Part shown: positions 1 to 10,150 of the stretch, in pieces
Layout of the letters: every line of letters starts with the position of its first letter
Numbering within the stretch: position 1 is the first letter of the stretch
Origin: Serratia symbiotica (Periphyllus acericola)
GTDB lineage: Bacteria > Pseudomonadota > Gammaproteobacteria > Enterobacterales > Enterobacteriaceae
Direction: 5' to 3'
Assembly: GCF_964019515.1 (NCBI RefSeq)
Contig: NZ_OZ026452.1
Coordinates: 372,001-436,000, forward strand
Length of the DNA stretch: 64,000 bases
The notes under the pieces: model-generated
The model's database searches: none
Seen by the model: the letters and a program-made list of their open reading frames with translations, nothing else
Told to the model about the DNA's origin: nothing
Translations under genes and position numbers: made by a program

Positions 1-1
1 A

Positions 2-61
2 GGACTATGTGTGGTCACCCTGCTAGTCAGTGTGATCATTCTGGCCGTGGCCCTGATGTAA
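2..61 (+). CDS. frdC: Fumarate reductase subunit C, C-terminal end only
   Basis: The window opens inside a hydrophobic reading frame that ends 12 bases before frdD. The last 19 residues (GLCVVTLLVSVIILAVALM) resemble the final membrane helix of FrdC, one of the two anchors of the anaerobic fumarate reductase complex. Position directly before frdD matches the frdABCD operon. Only the end is visible, so gene integrity cannot be judged. Confidence 0.7.
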   Translation, partial: GLCVVTLLVSVIILAVALM

Positions 62-73
62 TACGGAGGAAAT

Positions 74-433
74 ATGATAAATCAAGCACCTGAACGCTCT
101 GACGAGCCAATTTTCTGGGGATTTTTCGGCGCTGGCGGCATGTGGAGTGCGATAGCCGCGCCAGCCATGGTGTTGCTAGTCGGCATTCTGCTTCCGTTGG
201 GACTGTTCCCCGGCGAAGCGCTGAGCTATGAAAGAGTGCTAGCGCTCTGCCAAATACTGATCGGCCGCCTATTCCTGCTGCTGATGATCATTCTGCCACT
301 ATGGTGCGGCCTGCACCGCATCCATAATGCGATGCATGACTTGAATATCCATCTACCAGCCGACAAATGGGTGTTCTACCGCCTGGAGGCGATCCTCAGT
401 ATGGTCACTCTGATTGGGGTCATGGCCTTGTAA
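74..433 (+). CDS. frdD: Fumarate reductase membrane anchor subunit D
   Basis: This 119-residue protein matches FrdD in length and in the motifs [18 protein letters not shown] and [17 protein letters not shown]. FrdD and FrdC anchor the FrdAB catalytic dimer to the inner membrane, bind menaquinone and pass electrons to fumarate during anaerobic respiration. Three membrane segments are visible (about residues 20-45, 60-80 and 97-117). The start is set by a GGAGGA ribosome site 4 bases upstream. It is the last gene of the operon. The His of the LHRIHNAMH stretch, near the quinone pocket, is kept. It looks functional. Confidence 0.93.
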   Translation: MINQAPERSDEPIFWGFFGAGGMWSAIAAPAMVLLVGILLPLGLFPGEALSYERVLALCQILIGRLFLLLMIILPLWCGLHRIHNAMHDLNIHLPADKWVFYRLEAILSMVTLIGVMAL

Positions 434-476
434 GCCCTCCTGGCGGCCAATGTCGTTGGCCGCCTCTCCCAACCTC

Positions 477-790
477 TTAATGACTGCTGAACTTCAGGCC
501 AAGAATACCGATCATAATCAGGCACAGGCTGATAATACGAGCGATGTTGGTCGACTTGCCCAACAGTACCATCCCCATAATCGCCGCCCCTACCTCACCG
601 ATGCTAGTCTATACCGCATAGGCGGTGCCAGTAGGCAACGTTTTCATAGCGTGCGCCAACAGCAACATGCTGATTACCATCGCGGTGATGGTGATGATGC
701 TGGGGGTCAAACGGGTGAAACCCTAGGTGTATTTCAGACCAATAGCCCACACCACTTCGAGCAAACCAGCAATAGCACTTTAAGTGGGCA
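477..790 (-). pseudogene. sugE: Quaternary ammonium efflux protein SugE (Gdx), broken
   Basis: Reading the minus strand gives AIAGLLEVVWAIGLKYT, then a stop, then GFTRLTP, later PTGTAYAV, a second stop, and an intact C-terminus ending in GLKFSSH. These are diagnostic pieces of SugE/Gdx, a four-helix small multidrug resistance exporter of guanidinium and quaternary ammonium compounds. Both stops are TAG; the second sits where the family has Trp (TGG to TAG). The start is also lost, with a TAA two codons before the conserved AIAG. In E. coli sugE lies in the frdD-efp interval, which supports the call. Confidence 0.82.
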
Positions 791-865
791 AGCCGCGTCC
801 TAAACTGCGTAAAATTTATTAAGGCTTGCGGTCTAATACCGTCTTTCTTAGCACGAATACATAAC

Positions 866-1055
866 TATACCCTAAATAATTCGAGTAGCAGGAAGGTGGC
901 TGTGCAGTGAAAAATCGGTTGGGAAGTGATTTGAACAGCGCTTGCATGGGCACGGGCTGAACCTCAGAAATGAGATTGATTAGTCCCCACCAGTCAGTGA
1001 CTGGGGTGAGCGAAGAAAGCTCACTCATAGGCAACTCGATGTATGACGGGTATAT
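866..1055. repeat. Repeat family A, copy 1
   Basis: An intergenic repeat of about 190 bp bounded by tataccctaaataattcgag and a right end reading gacgggtata. It is in inverted orientation to the copies at 6966 and 21691. Shared blocks are the terminal boxes and a central CAGTCACTGACTG-like stretch (here ccagtcagtgactgg). It holds no plausible gene. I recall similar elements from Serratia and Yersinia intergenic DNA. Confidence 0.6.
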
Positions 1056-1220
1056 CTAATGATCTTAGCTGGCTGTAAGCGATATAGCCTAAACACCTTC
1101 GCCAGAACCGTGAAACCTATTTACAACCGCTAAGGAACATAAGTAATCACAGGGTGACCATAGCCAGCAGAGTTTTCTCCATCATGTGGAGTATGCCAAC
1201 GTGCAACAGGCAGGGATATA

Positions 1221-1247
1221 ACCGAGGAGGAACAGTGGTTCCTCTGC
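1221..1247 (-). terminator. Possible terminator after efp
   Basis: Just downstream of the efp stop the minus strand can form an AGGAAC-CACT-GTTCCT hairpin. The following sequence is only moderately T-rich, so efficient Rho-independent termination is uncertain. Confidence 0.35.
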
Positions 1248-1255
1248 CTTGCCAA

Positions 1256-1822
1256 TTATTTAACGCGAGAGACGTACTCGCCACAACGGGTGTCAACACG
1301 GACCACTTCGCCAATCTGTACAAACAACGGTACCTTAACCACAGCACCGGTACTCAGGGTTGCTGGCTTACCACCAGAACCTGCAGTATCACCTTTCAGC
1401 CCTGGATCGGTATCAGTGATTTCTGCTTCGATAAAGTTTGGTGGCTGAACAGCGATAGGACAGCCGTTCCACAGCGTGATAATACATTCCGCATTATCCT
1501 GGAGCCACTTTGCCGCATCAGAGACGGTTTTTGCTTCAACCTGATGCTGCTCAAAAGTCTCAGGGTGCATAAAGTGATAGAAATCACCGTCGCTGTACAG
1601 GTAGTTCGTGTTGGTATCAATAACATCTGCGCCTTCACAAGAATCGGTAGATTTAAAGGTTTTTTCCACGCGGGTGCCAGTCAACAAACGGCGCATTTTT
1701 ACGCGGGCAAACGCCTGGCCTTTACCAGGCTTAACGAACTCGCTTGACTCGACAGCGTAAGGTTCGCCCTCGAACATTATTTTAATACCCGGACGGAAAT
1801 CTTTGCTAGAATATGTCACCAT
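1256..1822 (-). CDS. efp: Elongation factor P
   Basis: This 188-residue protein matches EF-P over its whole length, including [20 protein letters not shown] and the C-terminal [16 protein letters not shown] and YVSRVK. EF-P enters the ribosomal E site and relieves stalling at polyproline stretches. Lys34, in the PGKG loop, is the residue that EpmB, EpmA and EpmC convert to hydroxylated beta-lysyl-lysine, and it is present. The gene is divergent from epmB across 35 bp, so modifying enzyme and substrate are side by side. It looks fully functional. Confidence 0.97.
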   Translation of the reverse strand: MVTYSSKDFRPGIKIMFEGEPYAVESSEFVKPGKGQAFARVKMRRLLTGTRVEKTFKSTDSCEGADVIDTNTNYLYSDGDFYHFMHPETFEQHQVEAKTVSDAAKWLQDNAECIITLWNGCPIAVQPPNFIEAEITDTDPGLKGDTAGSGGKPATLSTGAVVKVPLFVQIGEVVRVDTRCGEYVSRVK

Positions 1823-1857
1823 GATAGCCTTCTCAATATTTGAACTGTTAGGAAAAA

Positions 1858-2886
1858 ATGACCCATATTCTAACCCAAAATACAGCTTATAGAGAAGATT
1901 GGTTACATCAACTCGCCGATGCTATTACCAATACTGATGAATTACTGCGGTTTTTGTCATTGAGTACACATCCAGAACTGTCACAGGGGCACGATGCACG
2001 TCGGCTGTTCGCGCTGCGGGTGCCGCGCGCTTTTGCCGCGCGCATGCGGCCAGGCGATGCCAATGACCCGCTGCTGCGTCAGGTGCTCACTGCCAAAGAA
2101 GAATTCATCAATGCTCCCGGTTTCACCACTGATCCGCTGGATGAACAGCGCAGCGTAGTGCCGGGTGTGCTGCACAAATACCGCAATCGCGCGCTGCTGC
2201 TAGTCAAGGGAGGGTGTGCAGTCAACTGTCGCTACTGCTTCCGCCGCCATTTCCCGTATCAGGACAATCAGGGCAACAAGGCTAACTGGCGTCAGGCGCT
2301 GGATTATATCCGCCAACATCCAGAACTGGATGAAATTATTTTCTCTGGTGGCGATCCGCTGATGGCGAAAGATCATGAGTTGGGCTGGCTGATCGACGAG
2401 TTGGCGGCTATCCCGCACCTAAAGCGCCTGCGTATTCATACCCGCCTGCCGGTAGTGATCCCGGCGCGCATTACGCCTGAACTGTGCCGATGGCTATCAG
2501 CATCGCGTTTACAGGTGCTGATGGTCACCCATATCAACCATGCCAACGAGATTGACCGCGAACTGCAAGCTGCCATGGCACAGTTGCGGCTGGCCGGGGT
2601 GACACTGCTCAACCAGAGTGTACTAATGCGTTGCATCAATGACGATGCCGACACGCTGGCGGCGCTAAGCAACGCGCTATTTGATGCCGGTATTCTGCCC
2701 TACTATATCCACATGCTGGACAAGGTACAGGGGGCAGCGCACTTCATGGTGAGCGACGACGAAGCACGCACTATCATGCAGTCGCTGCTGAGCAAAGTTT
2801 CCGGCTATCTAGTGCCGCGCCTGGCGCGCGAAGTGGGCGGCAAACCGAGCAAAACGCCGCTCGACCTGCATCTAATACAAGATTGA
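1858..2886 (+). CDS. epmB: EF-P lysine 2,3-aminomutase EpmB
   Basis: This 342-residue protein is a radical-SAM lysine 2,3-aminomutase. It converts L-alpha-lysine to beta-lysine, which EpmA then attaches to EF-P Lys34. The iron-sulfur motif CxxxCxxC is intact at Cys120, Cys124 and Cys127 (CAVNCRYC). The SAM-binding glycine region FSGGDPL and the HTRLPVVIP strand are present. Length equals the E. coli enzyme. Conservation of both efp and epmB suggests the modification pathway is still in use; epmA and epmC are not in this window. Confidence 0.95.
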   Translation: MTHILTQNTAYREDWLHQLADAITNTDELLRFLSLSTHPELSQGHDARRLFALRVPRAFAARMRPGDANDPLLRQVLTAKEEFINAPGFTTDPLDEQRSVVPGVLHKYRNRALLLVKGGCAVNCRYCFRRHFPYQDNQGNKANWRQALDYIRQHPELDEIIFSGGDPLMAKDHELGWLIDELAAIPHLKRLRIHTRLPVVIPARITPELCRWLSASRLQVLMVTHINHANEIDRELQAAMAQLRLAGVTLLNQSVLMRCINDDADTLAALSNALFDAGILPYYIHMLDKVQGAAHFMVSDDEARTIMQSLLSKVSGYLVPRLAREVGGKPSKTPLDLHLIQD

Positions 2887-2935
2887 AGTACGCCGCAGCG
2901 GCAAAAAAGGAGAAATGCCTAGGTATTTTTTTCAG

Positions 2936-3069
2936 ACTGCTGACAAAGTACTTCTAGACCTGATAGCGATAATTTAACCACATCATCCGAGCACGATAAA
3001 TCCATAGATTAAATATCATTAATTAAAAAAACACCCAGTTAAAGACATCATCTGGGGCTTGTCATCAAT
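2936..3069. repeat. Repeat family C, copy 1
   Basis: A stretch of about 134 bp running from actgctgacaaagt to ttgtcatcaat, with imperfect inverted ends (CTGACAAA and TTTGTCAT). A relative with matching ends and core (aaaca..cagttaaagacatcatctg) lies at 63750. It follows the epmB stop and contains no gene. Confidence 0.55.
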
Positions 3070-3150
3070 TTTAGTCATGTTTAGGCATTCCTCTTTTTTA
3101 TTTATTAAGGGAATCCATAAACTTGGCCAACCATTTTGCTATCCAGTGGA

Positions 3151-3263
3151 GGCGTTGTTGAATAAATCGAACTTTTGCTTGGCCACGGAATGTCGCTATT
3201 TTGACAGAAGAAGAGTGATCTTATCCTCGTGGCGGCCAAAAGTTCGATTTATTCAACAACGCC
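3151..3263. mobile_element. 113-bp non-coding element made from the IS903-like left end, copy 1
   Basis: Both ends carry the IS903-like left terminal repeat in inverted orientation (ggcgttgttgaataaatcga and its complement). The interior is the first 90 or so bases of the IS, including the transposase GTG start and first codons, in reverse orientation. It has no coding capacity. A copy of identical length with only three differences lies at 63010. Here it abuts an IS903-like fragment directly. Confidence 0.85.
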
Positions 3264-3785
3264 CCGTAGATGCAGAAATACATGAGGTCATCTGTGCTGA
3301 CCTTTCTTTGAGCAATGTCACCGATACCGAAGCCTTCCCAGGTCTCATCCGTCAGAGGTACCGTAAAATCAAAGTCGCCTCGGCGGATCGGGCTTACGAT
3401 ACGCGAGTGTGTGATGATGAGTTAAGGCGCAAGAAGCTCAGGGCGTTAATACCGCCAAGAAGCGGAGCCCGTTATTGGTCGGCAGTATGCAGACCGAAAT
3501 CCAGCGGTGGCGAACCAGCGCGTTACCGGAGAAAACACACGGTGAAAAAGTATGACAGGCTACCACCGACGTTCGATAGCGGAAACAGCGAGGTACAGAG
3601 TAAAACAGCTATTTGGTGGTCACCTTTCGCTGCGAGATTATGATGGGCAAGTTGCAGAGGCGATGGCCATGATCTGTGCATTAAACAAGATGACGCTCGC
3701 CGGTATGCCAGAAAGTGTACACCTTGCCTGAAAGATGCACATTCAGGGGAATCTTTATTCCAAATCCGATTTATTCAACAAAGCC
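3264..3785 (+). pseudogene. IS903-like element, 3' half of transposase and right end
   Basis: The frame opens at the equivalent of transposase residue 153 (DAEIHEVICADLSLSNV) and continues through SADRAYDTRVCDDEL. It then loses frame around 3480, where a few bases are missing, and ends with the right terminal repeat (ccgatttattcaacaaagcc). It is the only fragment here that keeps the catalytic glutamate: the minus-one frame reads YHRRSIAETARYR, with Glu at the 259 position and Tyr at 196. The left half is missing and replaced by the 113-bp element. IS5 family, IS903 group. Confidence 0.88.
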
Positions 3786-4170
3786 AGGCAAAGGTTACAA
3801 TAAAGAAGAACTGGTGCGGCTTAATTATCATTATCTGTTCCGTGATTATTGTTCCCATAAGATTAAATCGATCGATCCCCGTCTGTTTGATCATCTTTAT
3901 CGCCTGCAGGGGCTGCTAGGTACCAGCAAGCCGGTACAGTTGATTTCAGGATATCGTTCTGTAGATACCAATAACGAATTGCGTGCGCACAGCCGTGGCG
4001 TGGCTAGGCACAGTTACCACACCAAATGGCAGGCGGTGGATTTCTATATTGAAGGCATCCAACTGAGCAATATCCGTAAAGCGGCGTTAAAAATGCACGC
4101 TGGTAGTGTAGGATATTACCCACGAAGCAACAGTGTACACATCGATACTGGCCCGGCAAGGAGTTGGTAA
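3786..4170 (+). pseudogene. mepK: Murein DD-endopeptidase MepK, N-terminus lost
   Basis: From GYNKEELVRLNYHYLFRDY to the end DTGPARSW this is the M15/DUF882 catalytic domain of MepK (YcbK), a periplasmic enzyme that cleaves meso-DAP-meso-DAP cross-links in peptidoglycan. The zinc and catalytic residues appear kept (SYHTKWQAVDF and HIDTG). The IS right end has replaced about the first 58 residues, including the signal peptide. The frame stays open back into the IS from a GTG at 3715, so a cytoplasmic 151-residue chimera is possible, but it could not reach its substrate. The following gene is gloC, as in E. coli. Confidence 0.85.
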
Positions 4171-4237
4171 TCGTGCTGCCCATAGGTGAATAGCGCCAGC
4201 CCGCTGAGTATGGCGCTGGTGTTATTATTGGAGCCTT

Positions 4238-4885
4238 ATGAAATATCATATTATTCCTGTTACTGCCTTTAGTCAGAACTGTAGCCTGATTTGGTGTGAA
4301 CATACCCAGCAGGCGGCGCTGGTCGATCCCGGCGGGGATGCGGAAAAAATCAAAGCCGAAGTGGCTCAGCGTGGGGTGACTCTCTCTCAGATCCTGCTGA
4401 CGCATGGCCACCTTGACCACGTTGGTGCCGCAGCAGAGCTGGCTGAGCATTATCAGGTGCCTATTTTTGGGCCGGACAAAAAAGATGCTTTTTGGGTGGG
4501 CTGCCTGCCAGCGCAAAGCCAAATGTTTGGTTTGGAAGAATGCGCGCCGTTGATGCCTACTCAGTGGTTGGCGGAAGGCGATGAGGTTAAGGTGGGGGAG
4601 ATGACGCTCAAAGTGTTGCATTGCCCTGGCCATACTCCGGGTCATATTGTCTTTATCAACCAGCAAGCGCGCTTAGCGTTGGTAGGCGACGTGCTGTTTA
4701 ACGGCGGCATCGGGCGCAGCGATTTTCCGCGTGGCGACCATCAGGCGCTGATCAGCGCCATCCGTACAAGGTTGTTGCCGCAGGGTGACGACATGGGCTT
4801 TATTCCCGGCCATGGATCTATGTCCTCCTTCGGCCATGAGCGTCAAACCAACCCGTTCCTGCGTGAGGCTACACCGCCAAGGTAA
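4238..4885 (+). CDS. gloC: Hydroxyacylglutathione hydrolase GloC (type II glyoxalase)
   Basis: This 215-residue metallo-beta-lactamase-fold protein matches YcbL/GloC, which hydrolyses S-lactoylglutathione in the second step of methylglyoxal detoxification. The metal-binding THGHLDH motif (about residues 60-66), the [11 protein letters not shown]is and the GDVLF Asp are all present, and the C-terminal [13 protein letters not shown] block is intact. A GGAGCC ribosome site precedes the ATG. It follows mepK and converges on aspC as in E. coli. It looks functional. Confidence 0.95.
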   Translation: MKYHIIPVTAFSQNCSLIWCEHTQQAALVDPGGDAEKIKAEVAQRGVTLSQILLTHGHLDHVGAAAELAEHYQVPIFGPDKKDAFWVGCLPAQSQMFGLEECAPLMPTQWLAEGDEVKVGEMTLKVLHCPGHTPGHIVFINQQARLALVGDVLFNGGIGRSDFPRGDHQALISAIRTRLLPQGDDMGFIPGHGSMSSFGHERQTNPFLREATPPR

Positions 4886-4907
4886 AGGTTATTATTTCCT
4901 TGCAGAA

Positions 4908-4935
4908 ATATAAGGGGCGCGGTGAGTGCCCCCTG
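4908..4935. terminator. Terminator between convergent gloC and aspC
   Basis: A GGGGCG...TGCCCC hairpin lies between the two stop codons. On the minus strand it is followed by TTATATTTCT, suiting termination of aspC; it may also act on gloC. Confidence 0.55.
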
Positions 4936-4954
4936 TGGCTATATGCCGGTATGC

Positions 4955-6145
4955 TTACAGCACGGCAACGATGGCTTCACACAACGGTGCCATGTTGTCT
5001 GGCGTCATGCCCGCAACGTTAACACGGCCAGAGTTTACCGCGTACACGCCAAATTCATCACGCAGGCGTAGAACTTGTTCTTTGGTCAGACCGCTGAATG
5101 AGAACATGCCGTTCTGGCTGATGATAAACTCAAAGTCCTTCTGAGCGACTTTCTCCTGTAAGGTATTCACAAACAACTGACGCATACTGTGGATACGCTG
5201 GCGCATATCAGTCAGTTCCTGCACCCACAGTGTACGCAGTGCGTCGTTGGTTAGGATGGTAGCTACTATGGCTGCCCCATGAGACGGCGGGTTTGAATAG
5301 TTAGCGCGAATAGCCGCTTTCACTTGGCTGAATGCGCAATCGGCGGTTTCAACGTCTGTGGCCATCAGAGTGCAGGCCCCCACGCGTTCATTGTACAATC
5401 CGAAATTTTTCGAGTAAGAACTTGCGACGATCAACTCCTGATGTTGGACAGCAAAAATACGCAGGCCCTCAGCATCTTCTTCCAGACCCTTGGCAAACCC
5501 TTGGTATGCAAAATCGAACAGCGGTAACCAGCCGTGGATGGCGGAAAGCTCAGCCAATTGACGCCATTGTTCGGCGGTAGGATCGATGCCAGTCGGGTTA
5601 TGGCAGCAACCGTGGAACAGCACCACGTCGTCGGCCTGTGCCTGCTTTAGGCTACCCAGCAGACCATCAAAGTCCAACGCATGATTGGCAGCATCATAGT
5701 AGGTATATTCCCGCACTTCCAGACCCACGGCGGTGAAGACGTTTTTATGGTTTGGCCAGCTTGGGTTGCTGATCCAGATGCGCTTAGCATTGGTTTGATT
5801 GGCGATAAAGTCAGCTGCTACCCGCAGGGCACCTGTACCACCGGGCGTTTGCGCGGTACGTGCGCGCTTGTCGGCGATGATAGTGCTTTGTTTGCCGAAC
5901 AGCAGCTCTTGCGTGCAGTTGGCGAATGCCGGAATACCTTCAATACCGAGATAATTTTTGGTGGTCTCATTCTCCAGCAGATATTGCTCAGCTTTTTTGA
6001 CGCTGGTTAGCACCGGAGTTTTACCGGTTTCATCTTGATAGGTACCAATGCCAAGGTTGATTTTATTTTGGCGGGCGTCCGTGTGAAAGATGTCGGCCAG
6101 GCCCAGGATTGGGTCGGCTGGTGCAGCAGTGATGTTTTTAAACAT
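4955..6145 (-). CDS. aspC: Aspartate aminotransferase
   Basis: This 396-residue protein is the class I aminotransferase AspC, which interconverts oxaloacetate plus glutamate and aspartate plus 2-oxoglutarate and also acts on aromatic keto acids. The pyridoxal phosphate lysine is Lys246 in [13 protein letters not shown], and the HGCCHNPTG and [11 protein letters not shown] motifs are present. The start at MFKNITAAP gives exactly the E. coli length; a further in-frame ATG five codons upstream is less likely. Divergence in a few core positions is mild, and it appears functional. It is next to ompF as in E. coli, with an IS4 remnant between them. Confidence 0.96.
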   Translation of the reverse strand: MFKNITAAPADPILGLADIFHTDARQNKINLGIGTYQDETGKTPVLTSVKKAEQYLLENETTKNYLGIEGIPAFANCTQELLFGKQSTIIADKRARTAQTPGGTGALRVAADFIANQTNAKRIWISNPSWPNHKNVFTAVGLEVREYTYYDAANHALDFDGLLGSLKQAQADDVVLFHGCCHNPTGIDPTAEQWRQLAELSAIHGWLPLFDFAYQGFAKGLEEDAEGLRIFAVQHQELIVASSYSKNFGLYNERVGACTLMATDVETADCAFSQVKAAIRANYSNPPSHGAAIVATILTNDALRTLWVQELTDMRQRIHSMRQLFVNTLQEKVAQKDFEFIISQNGMFSFSGLTKEQVLRLRDEFGVYAVNSGRVNVAGMTPDNMAPLCEAIVAVL

Positions 6146-6342
6146 GTCGGGTGTTTCCAAATCTCGGAGTTAAGCAGATGGAGGGCATCAGGGTAGCGAC
6201 AGTGATGGGGTTTGCCAACCGCTTGCGAAAAAAACACTGCAATAATTATGAAGTAGGTGAAGCCAACAGAAAAAACGATTGAGAAGGGGAAAGTAGCAGG
6301 ATAAAAAGTTAGCGGAACGCACAAAAAAACAGAGCCGATGCC

Positions 6343-6945
6343 CTAATGCTGATCATTGAAGGATCGGTTGAACGATGCGCATACGGGTGTAGCAAGGGTT
6401 CATTTATGGCCCTTTTTTATGCAACTATCTCAAGCACGCGGCATCATCAATCTTAGCGCTCCAGAGCAGCTTAAACCCTTTGCCGACTTGCTGCCTGCCA
6501 GCCTGATCTGGCAAGCATTAACTCCTACTGAGATGTCACTTTTCACAAGCGCAAACTTCCACTGGGATCTAGGGTGTAGCTGGGCATCGGTATGGCAGTA
6601 TTCAGCCAGTATCCTGTTTCCCAGACCGTTAATCTCAAGGATACTGTCGATTGCGTTATCCGGCCACGCGCGTGAATGAACTTTATGCGCAGCGTTGGGA
6701 GATAGAATGAGGACACCCTGAGGCCAAACAGGGCCTGTTGGGCGCATATTCAATAAAGTTTGGTGTTTTGCTTATCAGCCATTGTCGGGGACGATACCGG
6801 GTCATTTAAAGCACTTTTATGAACAGACCTGTTAATCTGGTATTACCTTTCGGTGGACGCGAAATTATCCCAAGAGGTTAGGGCAGGATTAGTCAAATAC
6901 CTATCAAAAACAGTGTCGATCACCTTAGGTGATTGGCATTAAGCC
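6343..6945 (+). mobile_element. IS4-family element with internally deleted, frameshifted transposase
   Basis: From 6419 the frame MQLSQARGIINLSAPEQL...FADLLPASLIWQALTPTE matches the N-terminus of IS4-type transposases. A shifted frame continues with HKRKLPLGSRV, a stop, and GIGMAVFSQYPVSQ. The sequence then jumps to the C-terminal NELYAQRWEIE block, a stop, and later VLPFGGREIIPRG and YPIKNS-like ends. The catalytic core between is deleted. The outer ends (taatgctgatcattgaagg and the complement of cttaggtgattggcatta) form an imperfect terminal repeat. It is dead and could move only in trans. Confidence 0.72.
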
Positions 6946-6965
6946 GAAGCTTTATTTTTAACTAA

Positions 6966-7168
6966 GTATACCCGCCATACTTCACGTTGCTTGTGCGCTA
7001 GCTTTCCTCGCTTACCCCAGTCACTGACTGTTGTATGCTCCTGGGTATCCATAAACCTCATCCCTGAGGTTCCGCATGCGAGGCAGCACAAGCGCCGTTC
7101 GAATCGGTTCACGACCGATTTTTCGCTAGGTTGCTGCCTTCCTGCAACGCGAATTATTTAGGGTTATA
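6966..7168. repeat. Repeat family A, copy 2
   Basis: About 200 bp from gtatacccgccatacttcac to gaattatttagggttata, downstream of the ompF stop. It contains the shared ccagtcactgactg core and an inner box ataaacctcatccctgaggtt that matches the hairpin of copy 3. Orientation is opposite to copy 1. Confidence 0.6.
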
Positions 7169-7197
7169 AACGCTAAACCTGCGTTAAGTTCAATAAC

Positions 7198-8292
7198 TTA
7201 TAACTGGTAAACTAGACCAACAGCGACGATATTATCGGTAGTAGTGCCAATAGCTTTAGTGAACTCGTTGTCGTTCAGCAGGTTGATTTTGTAATCAACA
7301 TAAGTGGACATATTTTTGTTGAATGCGTAAGTACTACCAACAGAGATATATTTAACCAGATCTTCATCATGCTCCATGCCTGCGTAGTGTATGTTCTTAC
7401 CTTTAGATTGTAGGTAGGATACTGCTGGACGTAGCCCAAAGTCGAATTGGTACTGTGCGGTCACTTCTAAGTTGTGAGTTTTGTTAGCGATGCCATTCTC
7501 ATAGGAGTATTTACCGAATTGCGTCATGTTGCTGGTTTCTGCGTACATTGCTGCCAGGTAAACGTTGTTGGCATCGTATTTTGTACCTACAGTCCAGGCC
7601 TCAGCCTTTTTGCCAAGCTCTTTATCATTCAACTTCTGCGTTTCGGTACGGTTAGAGGACGCATAGGCAGCACCAATGCTTATGCCTTCACCAATGTCAT
7701 AAGTAGAGGATATACCCCAGCCTTCGCTGTTTTGTTCCTCGATGTCGCGCTTTTTCGCAGTGTTTTTACCTTGATACTGCAAAGCGAAGTTCAGGCCGTC
7801 AACCAAGCCGAAGAAATTGTTGTTACGGTAAGTTGCAACGCTGCCGGTACGACTAGTCATGAATTTGTCGGCAGAAGAGTAAGTATAGCCACCAAACTCC
7901 GGCAGTGAATCTGTCCAGCTCTCCACGTTGTACAGTACGCCGTAGTTACGGCCGTAATCGAATGAACCGTATTCAGCAAATTTCAAACCAGCGAAGCCCA
8001 GACGAGTTTTGCTATCTCTGGAACCTATAGATTCAGGGTGGTTAGTCATAAGCTCGTGTTCCCACTGATAATAACCAGTCAGTTGGTCGGTAATATAGGT
8101 TTCCCCTTTGAAGCCCATACGAGCATAGGATTTATCTTTATCCTCTTGTTTTTCCTTGGAAAAGTAATGCAGACCGACAACTTTACCGTACAGATCCAAC
8201 TTGTTGCCGTCTTTGTTGTAGATTTCTACTGCGTTTGCTGCACCCGCAGCTAACAGAGCTGGGATCACTACTGCAAGAATGTTGTGCTTCAT
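7198..8292 (-). CDS. ompF: General outer-membrane porin, OmpF/OmpC type
   Basis: This 364-residue trimeric porin starts with a signal peptide cleaved after AGAANA (mature [15 protein letters not shown]). The constriction-loop motif PEFGGYTYS is present and the C-terminus ends with aromatic-rich LVYQL, slightly divergent from the usual terminal Phe. Porins of this class give passive diffusion of small hydrophilic solutes. Context (aspC, asnS) corresponds to ompF of E. coli, which is why that symbol is used, though sequence alone could not separate OmpF from OmpC. A second ATG one codon upstream is possible. It is the only porin in the window. Confidence 0.9.
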   Translation of the reverse strand: MKHNILAVVIPALLAAGAANAVEIYNKDGNKLDLYGKVVGLHYFSKEKQEDKDKSYARMGFKGETYITDQLTGYYQWEHELMTNHPESIGSRDSKTRLGFAGLKFAEYGSFDYGRNYGVLYNVESWTDSLPEFGGYTYSSADKFMTSRTGSVATYRNNNFFGLVDGLNFALQYQGKNTAKKRDIEEQNSEGWGISSTYDIGEGISIGAAYASSNRTETQKLNDKELGKKAEAWTVGTKYDANNVYLAAMYAETSNMTQFGKYSYENGIANKTHNLEVTAQYQFDFGLRPAVSYLQSKGKNIHYAGMEHDEDLVKYISVGSTYAFNKNMSTYVDYKINLLNDNEFTKAIGTTTDNIVAVGLVYQL

Positions 8293-8525
8293 CATTAATT
8301 ACCCTCATTGGTGTTATTCTGGCACCTGTGCTACTGCCACCAATAATCCTTTTGAACTATTGTTGATAGATTGGTGCCGACCTATGTCTGAACGCAGTCT
8401 TCCATTCACGGGCAGGTTAATCTAGAAAGAAAATGCTACCAATCTCTCGTTTTAGTTTCAAAAAGAAACCATGTGTTACAAATTATAAATTTCCGGGAGC
8501 TTTGTGATATGGGTCATTATCCATA
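8293..8525 (-). promoter_or_regulatory. Porin upstream region
   Basis: The 230 bp before the porin start are A/T-rich and contain no gene. A TAATTACCCTCAT-type leader lies just before the ATG. The stretch around 8450-8490, with gttttagtttcaaaaagaaacc and gtgttacaaattat, is the likely place for regulator binding. OmpR control is expected from the family, but I could not define individual sites with confidence. Confidence 0.35.
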
Positions 8526-8560
8526 AATGCACAAGGCCAGCGTAAATCTGGCCTTGTTTT
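8526..8560. terminator. Hairpin between asnS and the porin promoter
   Basis: A strong stem AAGGCCAG/CTGGCCTT with a seven-base loop lies downstream of asnS. The T-rich arm (gttttgt) is on the plus strand and a weaker tgcattta on the minus strand. It most likely ends asnS transcription. Confidence 0.6.
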
Positions 8561-8599
8561 GTAACAAATATCGTTGAAAAGGTTTTTGAACGGGTTAAT

Positions 8600-10000
8600 T
8601 CAGAAGCTTGCATTGCGTGGGGTACGTGGGAAAGGGATCACATCACGTACGTTTTGTACACCGGTGACGTAGGCGATTAAACGTTCAAAGCCTAAACCAA
8701 AGCCGGCGTGAGGTACGGTACCGTAGCGGCGCAAGTCACGATACCACCCGTAGTCTTCTTTATTCAGCCCCATTTCTGCCAGACGCTGATCCAGCATATC
8801 CAGGCGCTCTTCACGCTGAGAGCCGCCAATAATCTCACCGATGCCAGGTGCCAATACGTCCATTGCCGCCACAGTTTTGCCATCGTTATTCATGCGCATA
8901 TAGAAGGCTTTGATGTCTTTTGGGTAATTTTTCACCACCACAGGGGCCTTGAAATGTTTCTCCGCCAGATAGCACTCATGCTCGGAAGACAAGTTAATGC
9001 CCCAGGATACTGGGTTTTCGAAGGTCTGGCTGGAAGCGAGGAGGATCTCTACTGCTTCGGTGTAATCAACCTGCGCAAAATCGGAAGAAACAAAACGTTG
9101 CAGGCGAGCGATGGCGTCTTTGTCGACATGCTTGGCGAAGAATTTCATATCATCTATACGCTCATTCAAGACGGCCTGGAACACATACTTCAGCATTTTC
9201 TCCGCCAGTGTGGCAACGTCATCCAGTGTAGCAAAAGCGACTTCCGGCTCGACCATCCAGAACTCCGCCAGGTGGCGGCTGGTGTTGGAGTTTTCAGCAC
9301 GGAAGGTTGGGCCAAAGGTATAGATTTTTGATAGCGCGCAGGCGTAGGTTTCGCCGTTTAACTGGCCGGATACAGTCAGGAAAGCTTCTTTGCCGAAGAA
9401 GTCTTCGCTGAAATCAGTAGCACCTTGGTCGGTGCGCGGTAGGTTTTCCAGATCCAGCGTAGAAACGCGGAACATTTCGCCAGCACCTTCGGTATCAGAG
9501 GCGGTAATCAGTGGGGTAGATACCCAGAAAAACCCATTCTCATGATAGTAGCGGTGAATAGCCTGTGCTAAGGTATGGCGCACGCGCGCCACAGCGCCGA
9601 TCAGGTTGGTACGTGGGCGCAGATGGGCTACTTCACGCAGATACTCAATGCTGTGGCGTTTGGCTGCCATGGGATAGGTGTCTGGATCGTCTACCCAGCC
9701 GACCACTTTGGTAGCAGTGACCTGCAACTCGAGACTTTGGCCTTCACCTGGCGATGCGACAACCTTGCCGGTGACTTCAACAGAACAACCAGTGGTCAGG
9801 TGTAGTACTTCATCTTGATAATTCGGCAGAGAATGATCAACCACAGCCTGTAAAGGATTAAAGCAGGAACCGTCATAGACGGCCAGAAAGGAGATACCTG
9901 CTTTAGAATCTCTCCGGGTACGTACCCATCCACGCACGGTGACTTCACTGCCAACTTCAGCACGACCATGCAGTACATCGACTACAGGCACTACGCTCAT
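8600..10000 (-). CDS. asnS: Asparaginyl-tRNA synthetase
   Basis: This 466-residue class IIb synthetase charges tRNA-Asn and has exactly the E. coli length. An N-terminal OB-fold anticodon-binding domain (about 1-110, [19 protein letters not shown]) precedes the catalytic core. Motif 2 ([21 protein letters not shown]) and motif 3 ([15 protein letters not shown]) are intact. No lesion is visible, as expected for an essential gene. The downstream neighbour is the porin gene and the upstream neighbour is the decayed pncB. Confidence 0.97.
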   Translation of the reverse strand: MSVVPVVDVLHGRAEVGSEVTVRGWVRTRRDSKAGISFLAVYDGSCFNPLQAVVDHSLPNYQDEVLHLTTGCSVEVTGKVVASPGEGQSLELQVTATKVVGWVDDPDTYPMAAKRHSIEYLREVAHLRPRTNLIGAVARVRHTLAQAIHRYYHENGFFWVSTPLITASDTEGAGEMFRVSTLDLENLPRTDQGATDFSEDFFGKEAFLTVSGQLNGETYACALSKIYTFGPTFRAENSNTSRHLAEFWMVEPEVAFATLDDVATLAEKMLKYVFQAVLNERIDDMKFFAKHVDKDAIARLQRFVSSDFAQVDYTEAVEILLASSQTFENPVSWGINLSSEHECYLAEKHFKAPVVVKNYPKDIKAFYMRMNNDGKTVAAMDVLAPGIGEIIGGSQREERLDMLDQRLAEMGLNKEDYGWYRDLRRYGTVPHAGFGLGFERLIAYVTGVQNVRDVIPFPRTPRNASF

Positions 10001-10150
10001 AGATTTCTCTCTTCAATATTTGGTTTAGAATTGGCTTATAGCCCAAGAATATGGGGATGTTTGCTATGTTACTTGCCGCAGGGCAGAGCACAAGCAGAAA
10101 TCGCCAGATGGTTGCCACATTTCTTGGTGCTATATCCGGCAAAGAAAGCG

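Noticed and set aside
1154..1747. A 197-codon plus-strand frame opposite efp
   Set aside because: efp is unmistakable on the other strand; the antisense translation matches nothing and has no ribosome site.
3059..3643. A 194-codon frame spanning the 113-bp element and the IS fragment
   Set aside because: Chance fusion: its first part is intergenic and MITE sequence, and only the middle is real transposase.
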